Source: a virus. Taken from it: 28,709 nucleotides of DNA. Positions 1 to 5,463 of this stretch are shown piece after piece. The translations under genes were made by a program, and so were the position numbers. A model generated the notes under the pieces. That model worked only from the letters and a program-made list of their open reading frames with translations, was not told where the DNA came from and ran no database searches. Numbering within the stretch: the stretch's first letter is position 1; each line of letters starts with the position of its first letter. The stretch lies in the IMG/VR virus record IMGVR_UViG_3300031963_000713, positions 1 to 28,709 of that record; one strand, written 5' to 3'.

Positions 1-13
1 TGTTTCCATGTGG

Positions 14-42
14 CCGCTGCTTTTTTTAGGCAGCGGTTTTTT
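14..42 (+). terminator. Rho-independent terminator, plus strand
   Basis: A perfect 7-bp stem pairs CCGCTGC (14-20) with GCAGCGG (30-36) around a 9-nt loop, and six T residues follow. The T-run lies on the plus-strand 3' side, so it should end a plus-strand transcript entering from left of the window. It does not look like an efficient terminator for the minus-strand genes that end at 41. Confidence 0.75.
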
Positions 43-439
43 ATTTCTTTACTATCAGTATTTCGTGTGTTTCGAATTTAATCAGTGCTGATACCTGTAG
101 TATTTTATTGCGCTTAAAGTATTCGTCTGCATCGTGTTCAATATCATTAACTAAAACCGTATTGCGGTCCCATAGCGCAAATTCGCAATGTAACCTAAAG
201 CGGTCCGACATAATCGAACTAAATAAAAATAACGGTATGTAATCGCTACTTTTAGGTAATTGCCTTATGAGGTCAAAATTAACGCATTTGTGATGGTTAC
301 AATAAACAGCCCATACAGATAAATCGGTAGGTATCATGCGCTGAATATCACCCATGCCAACACCTAAAGTTCTATTATGATATTCGGTTGTATCTAAATT
401 TGGAAACAATTTATTCACCGCCTTCGCTACGCAGTTCAT
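41..439 (-). CDS. Hypothetical phage protein, faintly cysteine-protease-like
   Basis: This is a 132-aa protein that I do not recognise. It starts MNCVAKAVN and later carries His84 in an HCEFALWD stretch followed by VLVND (Asp99). That Cys-His-Asp order and spacing loosely recalls papain-like or C39-like peptidases, where Cys sits in an N-terminal helix and His precedes a beta strand. I treat this only as a weak hint. The start overlaps the end of the upstream 136-aa gene by 29 bases, and it is the last gene of the minus-strand run. There is no signal peptide or membrane segment. Other possibilities are a substrate-binding or structural accessory protein. Confidence 0.6.
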   Translation of the reverse strand: MNCVAKAVNKLFPNLDTTEYHNRTLGVGMGDIQRMIPTDLSVWAVYCNHHKCVNFDLIRQLPKSSDYIPLFLFSSIMSDRFRLHCEFALWDRNTVLVNDIEHDADEYFKRNKILQVSALIKFETHEILIVKK

Positions 440-821
440 TTTGTGATTTATTGTAAGCTGAAAATAATAATTTTTTGCATTCGTTTAAATACCATTCCGA
501 CTGCGATTCGGGCAAAGTTATAGCCATCGCGATTAGTTCAGCAATAACCGCTACATTGTCGTAGGTACTTTCATTTAGTAGGTCGCGTTCGTCTGGTGTT
601 GCGGCCTTTTCAAAATTATTAACAAATAGGTTAATAGCTGTTCGCAAATCTAAAAAACGCTTTTTCATCTCAAATTTTAGCTTATTAGGTTCGAACTGAG
701 CAATAGCATATTTTGCCGTGCTAAGTGAACCCAATAATAGCCAAATGTTTTGGGTCAGTTCGTTTACTCGTTGTTCGCCTACCTTTTCAATTAGCGCGGC
801 TTTTTTTTCTTCATTCGTCAT
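411..821 (-). CDS. Hypothetical helical phage protein
   Basis: This 136-aa protein is mostly helical by eye, with many Leu, Ala, Glu and Lys residues. It has no signal peptide, transmembrane segment or cysteine cluster. The N-terminus is strongly charged (MTNEEKKAALIEKVGEQ) and the central part could form a helical bundle. It overlaps the 59-aa gene upstream by 11 bases and the 132-aa gene downstream by 29 bases, so it is part of one translationally coupled minus-strand operon. I do not recognise the family and assign no function. Confidence 0.65.
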   Translation of the reverse strand: MTNEEKKAALIEKVGEQRVNELTQNIWLLLGSLSTAKYAIAQFEPNKLKFEMKKRFLDLRTAINLFVNNFEKAATPDERDLLNESTYDNVAVIAELIAMAITLPESQSEWYLNECKKLLFSAYNKSQNELRSEGGE

Positions 822-990
822 GTCCTTTCAGTTTGTTTTGTAGTTCTTCAATTTTGTGAAAATAAATGTCAATTCTTAATTCTAATTCATCATCATAAGG
901 CTGTTCATCTTGAATCCATAACAGCGCATCATAATAGCCTTTTTTGTATTCAAGAATCTTTTTTAGCCTTTGTTGTTCTGTACGTGTCAT
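811..990 (-). CDS. Small hypothetical protein (59 aa)
   Basis: A complete 59-aa reading frame starts at ATG 990-988 and ends with TGA at 813-811. The start overlaps the stop of the 95-aa gene upstream in an ATGA arrangement, and the end overlaps the start of the 136-aa gene downstream. This filling of an otherwise empty gap, with coupling at both ends, is the main support. The protein begins MTRTEQQRLKKILEYKKG and ends in a charged helix (KIEELQNKLKGHDE), so it probably forms a short coiled coil. Function is unknown. Confidence 0.7.
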   Translation of the reverse strand: MTRTEQQRLKKILEYKKGYYDALLWIQDEQPYDDELELRIDIYFHKIEELQNKLKGHDE

Positions 991-1274
991 AGGTTTTCTT
1001 TTGCTTCTAATAACTTACTATAAACTTCGGCGGCTGCCTTATAACCGCGTTCAAATTCTGTTTTAGATTCTTTGCGTAAACGTTCACAATATAAAACGGC
1101 ATCCATTAACTCTTCTTGAATGTGATTTAACCAGTCTTTATAGTTTAAATCGGTTCTATCAAGTGTTTTGCCGTACTTTTCAATACCTATATCAGAACGC
1201 TGTTTAAACTTCGCTATAACGGATTCTACAATTGAATCAATAGGTTTTTCCATGTTTGTACGGTCTTGAAGCAT
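987..1274 (-). CDS. MazG-like/all-alpha NTP pyrophosphatase-type phage protein
   Basis: This is a 95-aa protein. Its core, an IEKYGKTLDR stretch followed by WLNHIQEELMDAVLYCERL, matches a family common in phages. The E-E-x-x-D-A signature resembles the metal-binding helix of all-alpha NTP pyrophosphohydrolases of the MazG/dUTPase-2 type, although only one such helix is evident. By family analogy it may hydrolyse or bind (d)NTPs; this is inference. The start could be ATG at 1274 or Met8 at 1253, and the latter reduces the overlap with the upstream MazG gene from 38 to 17 bases. The C-terminus is a charged helix. It sits directly behind a clear MazG gene, which supports a role in nucleotide-pool control. 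Confidence 0.6.
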   Translation of the reverse strand: MLQDRTNMEKPIDSIVESVIAKFKQRSDIGIEKYGKTLDRTDLNYKDWLNHIQEELMDAVLYCERLRKESKTEFERGYKAAAEVYSKLLEAKENL

Positions 1275-1593
1275 TGTATTGTAATTTAGCGTTAATATGA
1301 AAATCTAAATCAATGTTAAATTTATGGCTAAAATCTAACAGGCGTATAATCGCATCGGCTATTTCATCCTGTACCGTGTCTTTGATATTTTCGCGAAATA
1401 CCGCGGGGTGCTGATTATTCATGTAATTATCATAGTTTATTTGTGCCGCCCATTTGCCATCGCGGTCAGCTTCAATTGCTTCGGCTAATTCGCAAACCGT
1501 TAGCATTACTACTTCGGTTAATTTGCGTTCATCTTCCCAAAAACCGCGCGCGGCGTTACCTTCGTGTATTTCTTTTGCTAATTCGTTAAACAT
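1237..1593 (-). CDS. MazG-like nucleotide pyrophosphohydrolase
   Basis: This 118-aa protein has the all-alpha NTP pyrophosphohydrolase pattern. A first helix contains CELAEAIEADRDGK (Glu35 and Glu38), and a second contains VQDEIADAIIRLLDF (Glu77, Asp80); together these give the ExxE plus ExxD Mg-binding set. The tail YNASRPYKHGKTY is also typical of this phage family. Such enzymes hydrolyse NTPs or dNTPs to the monophosphate and pyrophosphate, cleaning the nucleotide pool or lowering alarmone levels. The gene begins 3 bases after the stop of the 144-aa gene and overlaps the 95-aa gene behind it. Family confidence is high; substrate is unknown. Confidence 0.85.
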   Translation of the reverse strand: MFNELAKEIHEGNAARGFWEDERKLTEVVMLTVCELAEAIEADRDGKWAAQINYDNYMNNQHPAVFRENIKDTVQDEIADAIIRLLDFSHKFNIDLDFHINAKLQYNASRPYKHGKTY

Positions 1594-1596
1594 GTG

Positions 1597-2031
1597 TTAT
1601 ATAAATTTAATTAAATCATCAAAATCAGGAACTTTAATATATTTTTTCTTTTCGATGCTATTCATAATTCGAACGCGAGATATGCCAAAATATAAACATG
1701 CTGAATCTACCGACATAAAGTTAATAAATGTATCATTAGCAAATACCGCTTTAACATGTCGGTTTTGTTTTGGTATTTTGCCTAACTGTTCTTTAATCGC
1801 GTTTCTATCTTGAATATATTTATAAACAGATTCAGCAGTTACTAAGCATTCTGTTTTAATGTTGCCTATATTTACAAATTCATCAAAGTGTTTAACATAT
1901 ATTTCATCGGGCGTTGCTTCAACTAAAAAACCAGCGTTAATAAGTTGCCTAATTCGAACCAAATGATAGTTTGAATTTTTAGCACCTTGAGGCTTTATTA
2001 GCTGCATCGCTTGTTCGAATGTTAAATACAT
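1597..2031 (-). CDS. Hypothetical protein with possible DNA-binding helices
   Basis: This 144-aa protein is not confidently assigned. The N-terminus (LTFEQAMQLIKPQGA, then HLVRIRQLINAGFL) looks like a helix-turn-helix of the excisionase/MerR type. A C-terminal stretch (FMSVDSACLYFGISRVRIMN) resembles NUMOD1-type helices, which bind DNA in homing-endonuclease-associated proteins. A regulator or DNA-binding accessory protein is therefore plausible but inferred. It starts only about 12 bases after the T-run of a strong minus-strand hairpin terminator, so its expression probably depends on read-through or antitermination from the ssb side. Confidence 0.6.
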   Translation of the reverse strand: MYLTFEQAMQLIKPQGAKNSNYHLVRIRQLINAGFLVEATPDEIYVKHFDEFVNIGNIKTECLVTAESVYKYIQDRNAIKEQLGKIPKQNRHVKAVFANDTFINFMSVDSACLYFGISRVRIMNSIEKKKYIKVPDFDDLIKFI

Positions 2032-2042
2032 ATCTTATTTTT

Positions 2043-2077
2043 AAAAAAAAACCGCCTGAACTTCAAAACAGGCGGTT
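2043..2077 (-). terminator. Strong hairpin terminator/attenuator downstream of ssb
   Basis: A 9-bp perfect stem pairs positions 2050-2058 with 2069-2077 around a 10-nt loop. On the minus strand it is followed by eight T residues (plus-strand A-run 2043-2050), so it is a textbook intrinsic terminator for transcripts coming from ssb. It lies only about 12 bases before the start codon of the next minus-strand gene at 2031, so it could act as an attenuator. Confidence 0.85.
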
Positions 2078-2139
2078 CAAACCAAAAGACCAATGAGAAC
2101 TGACAATAAAAAATAAGATAAAATTTTTATTTTTGCAAG

Positions 2140-2493
2140 TTAAAACGGCAAATTATCATCATTATTTTGTGAAATAATTTCAACTTCGACCGATTGCGCT
2201 TTAGGACCGTTATTTATTTTTCTGCAATACGAAGCAATGATATCGGTATAATATTTGCCTTCATGCTCCCGATATTCTATTTTACCTTCAATAAAAAGCA
2301 TATCGCCTTTTTCAAGTTTTGTATTATTCCAATAGCTAACTTGATGCCATTGTGTTTTTTCTTGCCATTCGCCGTTTTTGTCTTTGCTACTTTCAGATGT
2401 TGCAAAACTAAACTTAGTTAGCGTTTTTTCGCCAAATGTTTTTACTTCGGGTTCTTTGCCAATCCTACCGATTAGCGTTACGCGGTTTACCAT
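2140..2493 (-). CDS. ssb: Single-stranded DNA-binding protein
   Basis: This 117-aa protein is a compact SSB. It starts MVNRVTLIGRIGKEPEVK, the first OB-fold strand of bacterial SSBs. It carries the WHQVSYWNN strand (the equivalent of W-x-x-V in E. coli SSB) and the GDMLFIEGKIEYR strand, and ends with the acidic tip DDNLPF that recruits replication and repair partners. It coats ssDNA during phage replication and recombination. The linker is much shorter than in host SSBs, as is usual for phage versions. It overlaps the end of the 2465-2707 gene by 29 bases and is followed by a strong terminator at 2043-2077. Confidence 0.95.
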   Translation of the reverse strand: MVNRVTLIGRIGKEPEVKTFGEKTLTKFSFATSESSKDKNGEWQEKTQWHQVSYWNNTKLEKGDMLFIEGKIEYREHEGKYYTDIIASYCRKINNGPKAQSVEVEIISQNNDDNLPF

Positions 2494-2707
2494 CGTATTT
2501 TGTTTTTAGTGTTAAAGAATGATTATTAGGCCTTAATTTTCCCCTTGACCATATTTCAAAGTCATCGAAGAAAAATGTTTTTACATCGCCTAATTTATAG
2601 TATCTATTTTCGCGTGTGCAGATAGCTTTATAATTACCTTCGGGTAAGTGTTCAACTACCAGCCATTCATCGCCGTAAAGCTTATCGTGAAAAAATCGGT
2701 ACATCAT
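2465..2707 (-). CDS. Small hypothetical protein
   Basis: The frame is open from 2779 (104 aa), but that start would overlap the lysin gene by 98 bases. A start at tandem Met codons near 2707/2704 gives about 80 aa with an overlap of 23-26 bases, which fits neighbouring spacing better; 2722 is also possible. The protein begins MMYRFFHDKLYGDEWLVVEH and has a beta-rich look with aromatic residues and a basic tail (KTKYDGKPRNANR). No known domain is recognised. It lies between the lysin and ssb on the same strand and overlaps ssb by 29 bases. Confidence 0.5.
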   Translation of the reverse strand: MMYRFFHDKLYGDEWLVVEHLPEGNYKAICTRENRYYKLGDVKTFFFDDFEIWSRGKLRPNNHSLTLKTKYDGKPRNANR

Positions 2708-3206
2708 AAACCCAAAGGTCATATTTTTCAATGACACTAATAAGTATTTTATGATATTTTTTTTCGGTTGCATAACCACATTTTTTAAGACCGTGCGCCC
2801 ATGCTTTATAATTCAATCGGCTTAGTTTTGTGAGGTGTTTATAGTGCCGTGAGGTTAGTAGCTTTGAATGGTCCCGATATGACCACCACGCCGATTTGTA
2901 AACTTGAAACTTATCTTTAGGCGTATCATCTGCATAAACCGCAAATTTGCCCCTACCGCGATATTTTACGCCAAAGTGATTGTTATGTTTACGCGCTAAA
3001 CTTGAACGGCCTGCATTCGATTCTATAATGCCTTGCGCTAATGTTATACTCACAGGTATGTTATAAATTTTTGCTTCAGCTTGTGCCGTTTCTAAAAAGC
3101 GGTCAATGTATCGCTCAACGTGGTTTTTTTTCGGCTGTTTTTTTAGTGCTGGGAATGTAGCAGAAGTAAATAAAACTACTGCCAAAATTAAAATTGTTGT
3201 TCTCAT
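2682..3206 (-). CDS. Exported GH73-type N-acetylglucosaminidase (endolysin)
   Basis: This 174-aa protein has a hydrophobic N-terminus (MRTTILILAVVLFTSATFP) consistent with a Sec signal or signal-anchor. A GH73/FlgJ-type glucosaminidase domain then covers about residues 30-165. The signature ITLAQGIIESNAGRS carries the catalytic Glu62, and HFGVKY plus the WAHGLKKCGYAT motif are typical of the family. It would cleave the GlcNAc-MurNAc bond in the periplasm to lyse the host. The gene lies 7 bases after the 81-aa membrane protein, a plausible holin or release partner. Identification of the fold is strong; the lytic role is inferred from phage context. Confidence 0.88.
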   Translation of the reverse strand: MRTTILILAVVLFTSATFPALKKQPKKNHVERYIDRFLETAQAEAKIYNIPVSITLAQGIIESNAGRSSLARKHNNHFGVKYRGRGKFAVYADDTPKDKFQVYKSAWWSYRDHSKLLTSRHYKHLTKLSRLNYKAWAHGLKKCGYATEKKYHKILISVIEKYDLWVYDVPIFSR

Positions 3207-3213
3207 GTGTTTG

Positions 3214-3459
3214 TTATATTATAATGTTTACTAATGCTGCGCCTGTTGCGTAACCTAAGCCATAGCACAAAGCTAATTTTGCACGCTGCCAGTTGTTTTT
3301 TGCTTCAATCTGATAGGCAAGGAAGGGAAGCCCTAAGAAAGGTCCGATAAATGCCCAAAAAACCATCGGCACCAACTGCCTATCAGAAACGGCACTAATG
3401 TAAAATGTCGATGCAATTTCGATAATGACCGCGGCAAAGAATAGGATTGTGTATTTCAT
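3214..3459 (-). CDS. Small integral membrane protein, possible holin
   Basis: This 81-aa protein has about three hydrophobic segments: residues 2-22, 31-50 (VFWAFIGPFLGLPFLAYQ) and 62-81. An internal charged loop (EAKNNWQRAK) lies between the second and third. The size, membrane topology and position immediately before the exported glucosaminidase suggest a holin or lysis helper. However, the sequence also resembles a small phage membrane protein family of unknown role, so holin is inference from neighbourhood only. The upstream 190 bases are non-coding. Confidence 0.65.
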   Translation of the reverse strand: MKYTILFFAAVIIEIASTFYISAVSDRQLVPMVFWAFIGPFLGLPFLAYQIEAKNNWQRAKLALCYGLGYATGAALVNIII

Positions 3460-3650
3460 AAATAAAATTTAAAATGACTGTTCTCAGTCAGCGAGGTTAG
3501 TTTTTGATTGCCGTTGCACTGGAACTTTACCGAAACCAAGTATTTTAAAAATGCGTTTTTAAATTATCCCCTGAACGCTAACAGTGCCAACATACGATTT
3601 GGAATACCTATGTATTATCTTCGTTCCATGCAAGTGCACCTGCAGAGGGC
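3460..3650. other. Non-coding gap with weak RNA-structure potential
   Basis: No credible reading frame fills these 191 bases. A long-range imperfect stem can form between GTTGCACTG (3513-3521) and CAGTGCCAAC (3582-3591), enclosing GCGTT/AACGC (3553-3557 with 3574-3578). A small hairpin GACTG-TTCT-CAGTC lies close to the membrane-protein start. An imperfect palindrome with three TGCA copies lies at 3629-3644. I see no convincing TAnnTTTG promoter here. Confidence 0.35.
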
Positions 3651-3872
3651 TTAAAGATTTTCAATTTCTGTTTTGACTTCGTGCCAGTATTCAAACTGCT
3701 CATTTGGATATTCGTACTCGTGCCAGTCAATAGCTAAAAGGATTTCATCAACTGCAATCAAAGCGCATTGTTTAGTTGATTGTCGTTCTATATCATCCCC
3801 GTAAAAACTCTTAGTTAAGCAATGAGGATTACATTTATTATACAACTCCTTCGCTTTTTCTTTCGGTGTCAT
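3651..3872 (-). CDS. Hypothetical phage protein, MTPKEKA family
   Basis: This 73-aa protein begins MTPKEKAKELYNKCNPH and has a second conserved patch, KQCALIAVDEILLAID. This pattern (MTPKEKA, then a Cys-Ala-x-x-x-ValAspGlu helix) recurs in small proteins of Bacteroidetes phages, and this window holds a second copy at 4718-4963. The protein is helical and acidic at the C-terminus. Its start overlaps the stop of the 51-aa lipoprotein-like gene in an ATGA arrangement. Function is unknown. Confidence 0.7.
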   Translation of the reverse strand: MTPKEKAKELYNKCNPHCLTKSFYGDDIERQSTKQCALIAVDEILLAIDWHEYEYPNEQFEYWHEVKTEIENL

Positions 3873-4024
3873 TTCAAAGGTTTTATTTCCGTTATACTGT
3901 CATCAACAAAAAAGATTTTCAACGTATCAGCACCGTTAAATGTCGGTACTGGTGTTTCTTCGATTTCAATGCAGCGGTTAAGTGTGCATAACAAAACCGC
4001 TGCCAAAATAATATATTTAATCAT
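3869..4024 (-). CDS. Small exported or lipoprotein-like protein (51 aa)
   Basis: A complete 51-aa frame starts at ATG 4024-4022 and ends with TGA at 3871-3869. Both ends couple to neighbours: the start overlaps the upstream stop by 8 bases, and the stop overlaps the next start as ATGA. The N-terminus MIKYIILAAVLLCTLNRC is a clear hydrophobic signal with a Cys at residue 18 that could be a loose lipobox. The mature part is short and acidic (IEIEETPVPTFNGADT). It may be a small envelope protein; function is unknown. Confidence 0.65.
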   Translation of the reverse strand: MIKYIILAAVLLCTLNRCIEIEETPVPTFNGADTLKIFFVDDSITEIKPLK

Positions 4025-4346
4025 AGTACTGACATCTTAGGTTTTCGTAATATGCTTCGGCTTGCGCTTCTTGGTAGGCTTCATATTCTGCCTCGTAAGC
4101 TTCCTGTAATGCTTCTTGCATAAGTTCATCTATGTACAGTTCAGATGTTTGTAGAAAAAATGCTAATTCATCATTATCTGAAAATTCTACATCGCCAATA
4201 TGAGTGCTAATAATATCAAAATAGGCATCGCAATCGGGTTCTAATGGTGCGCCCCATCGGTCACGGCTGCCGCGTTCAGGTGCGTTATATTCACCTACTA
4301 TTGTAATAGTGTAACCTTCGTAGTTTAATTCTGCTGTCGTTTTCAT
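4017..4346 (-). CDS. Hypothetical acidic protein with Glu/Ala/Tyr-rich tail
   Basis: This 109-aa protein has an N-terminal beta-like part (MKTTAELNYEGYTITIVGEY) that reads like a small conserved phage domain. Its very regular C-terminal helix contains repeated EAYEAEYEAYQEAQAEAY-type units (about residues 80-100). The repeat suggests a long, acidic amphipathic helix that could mediate oligomerisation or mimic nucleic acid charge; this is inference. It overlaps the 51-aa gene downstream by 8 bases. I do not recognise a function. Confidence 0.65.
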   Translation of the reverse strand: MKTTAELNYEGYTITIVGEYNAPERGSRDRWGAPLEPDCDAYFDIISTHIGDVEFSDNDELAFFLQTSELYIDELMQEALQEAYEAEYEAYQEAQAEAYYENLRCQYYD

Positions 4347-4358
4347 AAAATAAGGTTT

Positions 4359-4721
4359 TTAAAGTTCTTGATAATCTGTAAATGGTTTAAATATTTTATA
4401 GCCTTTAGATTTTAAATGCTGTATCATTTGTTCATCTGTTATAAATTCTATTTCTGGTTGAATAGATGTTTTAGATTGGTAAAAATTATTATTTGTTTCG
4501 TTAATAACTTTTTTAATATTTTCAGCCATTTCAATTGAAGGCTGTTTAAATCTACAAAAATAATTTTTATTTCTTTTTTCTACTAAACCTAATTCTTTAC
4601 AAGTTAAAATAAATCTTGCACCTATTTTTCTATCTTTTGCGAATTTAGTGCTATTCTGAATTTTACCTATTTTTTGTAGGTCTAATAATGCATCGTAATA
4701 CTTTTCAATTGTCGTTTTCAT
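4359..4721 (-). CDS. Hypothetical protein, possible winged-helix
   Basis: This 120-aa basic protein has an N-terminal helical region (MKTTIEKYYDALLDLQKIGK, then STKFAKDRKIGARFILTCKELG) that could be a winged helix-turn-helix. The C-terminal part (TDEQMIQHLKSKGYKIFKP) is a short helix-strand motif seen in several small phage proteins. Its codon use is poorer in CpG than the neighbours. Its start overlaps the end of the 4718-4963 gene by 4 bases. A DNA-binding role is only a guess. Confidence 0.6.
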   Translation of the reverse strand: MKTTIEKYYDALLDLQKIGKIQNSTKFAKDRKIGARFILTCKELGLVEKRNKNYFCRFKQPSIEMAENIKKVINETNNNFYQSKTSIQPEIEFITDEQMIQHLKSKGYKIFKPFTDYQEL

Positions 4722-4963
4722 TGTTGAAAGTTTTTAAAGTTGATAATTTCATTTAATACGTCAAAATAATACTGCACTACTTCGGTGCTTTTTTCATCGG
4801 TTAAATCGTGAACTAATAAATCCGATACAACGCAATCGCCTAATTCATCGGCAACCATTAAACAGATATTTATAGTTTGTAGCTTTTCGACATCGGTCAT
4901 TTGTTCCCAACGCCCAAAGCTATACCGCTGTATTAGTTCGGTTGCCTTATCCTTGGGTGTCAT
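4718..4963 (-). CDS. Hypothetical phage protein, MTPKEKA family (second copy)
   Basis: The frame is open from 4996, but a start at 4963 gives MTPKDKATELIQRYSFGRW. That aligns with the start of the related 73-aa protein at 3651-3872 and cuts the overlap with the upstream gene from 50 to 17 bases. A matching second patch reads INICLMVADELGDC, corresponding to CALIAVDEIL. The two genes are therefore likely paralogues. The C-terminal part (VVQYYFDVLNEIINF) is helical. Function is unknown. Confidence 0.65.
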   Translation of the reverse strand: MTPKDKATELIQRYSFGRWEQMTDVEKLQTINICLMVADELGDCVVSDLLVHDLTDEKSTEVVQYYFDVLNEIINFKNFQQ

Positions 4964-5144
4964 TTCGTAAATATCTTTCGGTGTACCAAATGCCATTTAT
5001 ATTTTCAAGTTTATACATGTACTGATAAGAATCAGTAAACTTGATATCAATAATTTTTGATGTAAACGGTTTTGTAATTTTGTCATCATAGGTCACTATA
5101 TCGCCTACGTTGAACGCTGATGTAAATGTGATTACTTTTTTCAT
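4947..5144 (-). CDS. Small hypothetical protein, SH3-like/KOW-like
   Basis: This 65-aa protein begins MKKVITFTSAFNVGDIVTYDD and continues in short beta strands (SKIIDIKFTD, MYKLENINGIWYTE). The 'F-x-V-G-D-x-V' opening with alternating strands is like small SH3-like barrel proteins that occur in phage early regions. No catalytic residues are visible. It lies behind a leader sequence that is shared with the SPOR-like gene at 21581-21892. Confidence 0.65.
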   Translation of the reverse strand: MKKVITFTSAFNVGDIVTYDDKITKPFTSKIIDIKFTDSYQYMYKLENINGIWYTERYLRNDTQG

Positions 5145-5212
5145 TGTTGTTGAAGTTTTGAAAGTTTAGAAAATTGCAGTTGGCCGGATACTGCGCCCCG
5201 TGGCGGTGGTTA
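5145..5212 (-). promoter_or_regulatory. Leader element shared with the 21.9-kb gene
   Basis: On the minus strand this region carries TAACC, then GGGCGCAGTATC (complement of 5187-5198), then TGCA and a C/A-rich stretch ending directly at the ATG at 5144. The same order of blocks occurs before the SPOR-like gene start at 21892. A short stem (CGCC/GGCG) can form just upstream of the GGGCGCAG motif. It may be an operator, a leader RNA or a translation-control element. Confidence 0.4.
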
Positions 5213-5365
5213 TTTAAATATTGTAATTTGGTTTGGTAAAAATGTAAGTGTAATAAAATCATTTAAAAATGGAACATTTATATAATATAAACCATTTTCA
5301 AACTTTTCAACTTTTAACATTGTGCCTTTAAGTCCTAATAAATTGATTTCAATAATAGCTTTCAT
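5210..5365 (-). CDS. Small hypothetical protein (51 aa)
   Basis: A complete 51-aa frame starts at ATG 5365-5363 and ends with TAA at 5212-5210. It begins MKAIIEINLLGLKGTMLKVE and is beta-rich (LYYINVPFLNDFITLTFLP), with no signal peptide. It lies about 50 bases downstream of a near-consensus minus-strand promoter at 5416-5446, which makes it the first gene of the leftward early operon. Function is unknown. Confidence 0.6.
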   Translation of the reverse strand: MKAIIEINLLGLKGTMLKVEKFENGLYYINVPFLNDFITLTFLPNQITIFK

Positions 5366-5415
5366 AATCTTAATTTTTTGAAGTTTTTAAATAATCATTT
5401 CGTTGTATCTGAATG

Positions 5416-5446
5416 TAAAATTACAACCCTTTTTTAATTATGCAAA
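5416..5446 (-). promoter_or_regulatory. Bacteroidetes-type promoter, minus strand
   Basis: On the minus strand, TTTG (complement of 5443-5446) is followed by a 19-nt spacer and TAATTTTA (complement of 5416-5423). This matches the Bacteroidetes consensus (TTTG, about 19 nt, TAnnTTTG) in all but the last -7 base. It would drive the leftward gene run starting at 5365. The spacer end GGTTG matches the promoter at 22353-22383. Confidence 0.65.
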
Positions 5447-5463
5447 CTTTTTTATAAAAATTT

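Noticed and set aside
1454-1813. 119-aa open frame on the plus strand
   Set aside because: It lies entirely opposite the MazG and 144-aa genes, with no promoter or family resemblance. It is an antisense shadow.
3500-3545. A possible preQ1-I-like riboswitch (AAAAACTAA with an upstream TTCCAG)
   Set aside because: The P1 stem and the loop-stem pseudoknot of preQ1-I do not form; only the A-rich tail resembles it.
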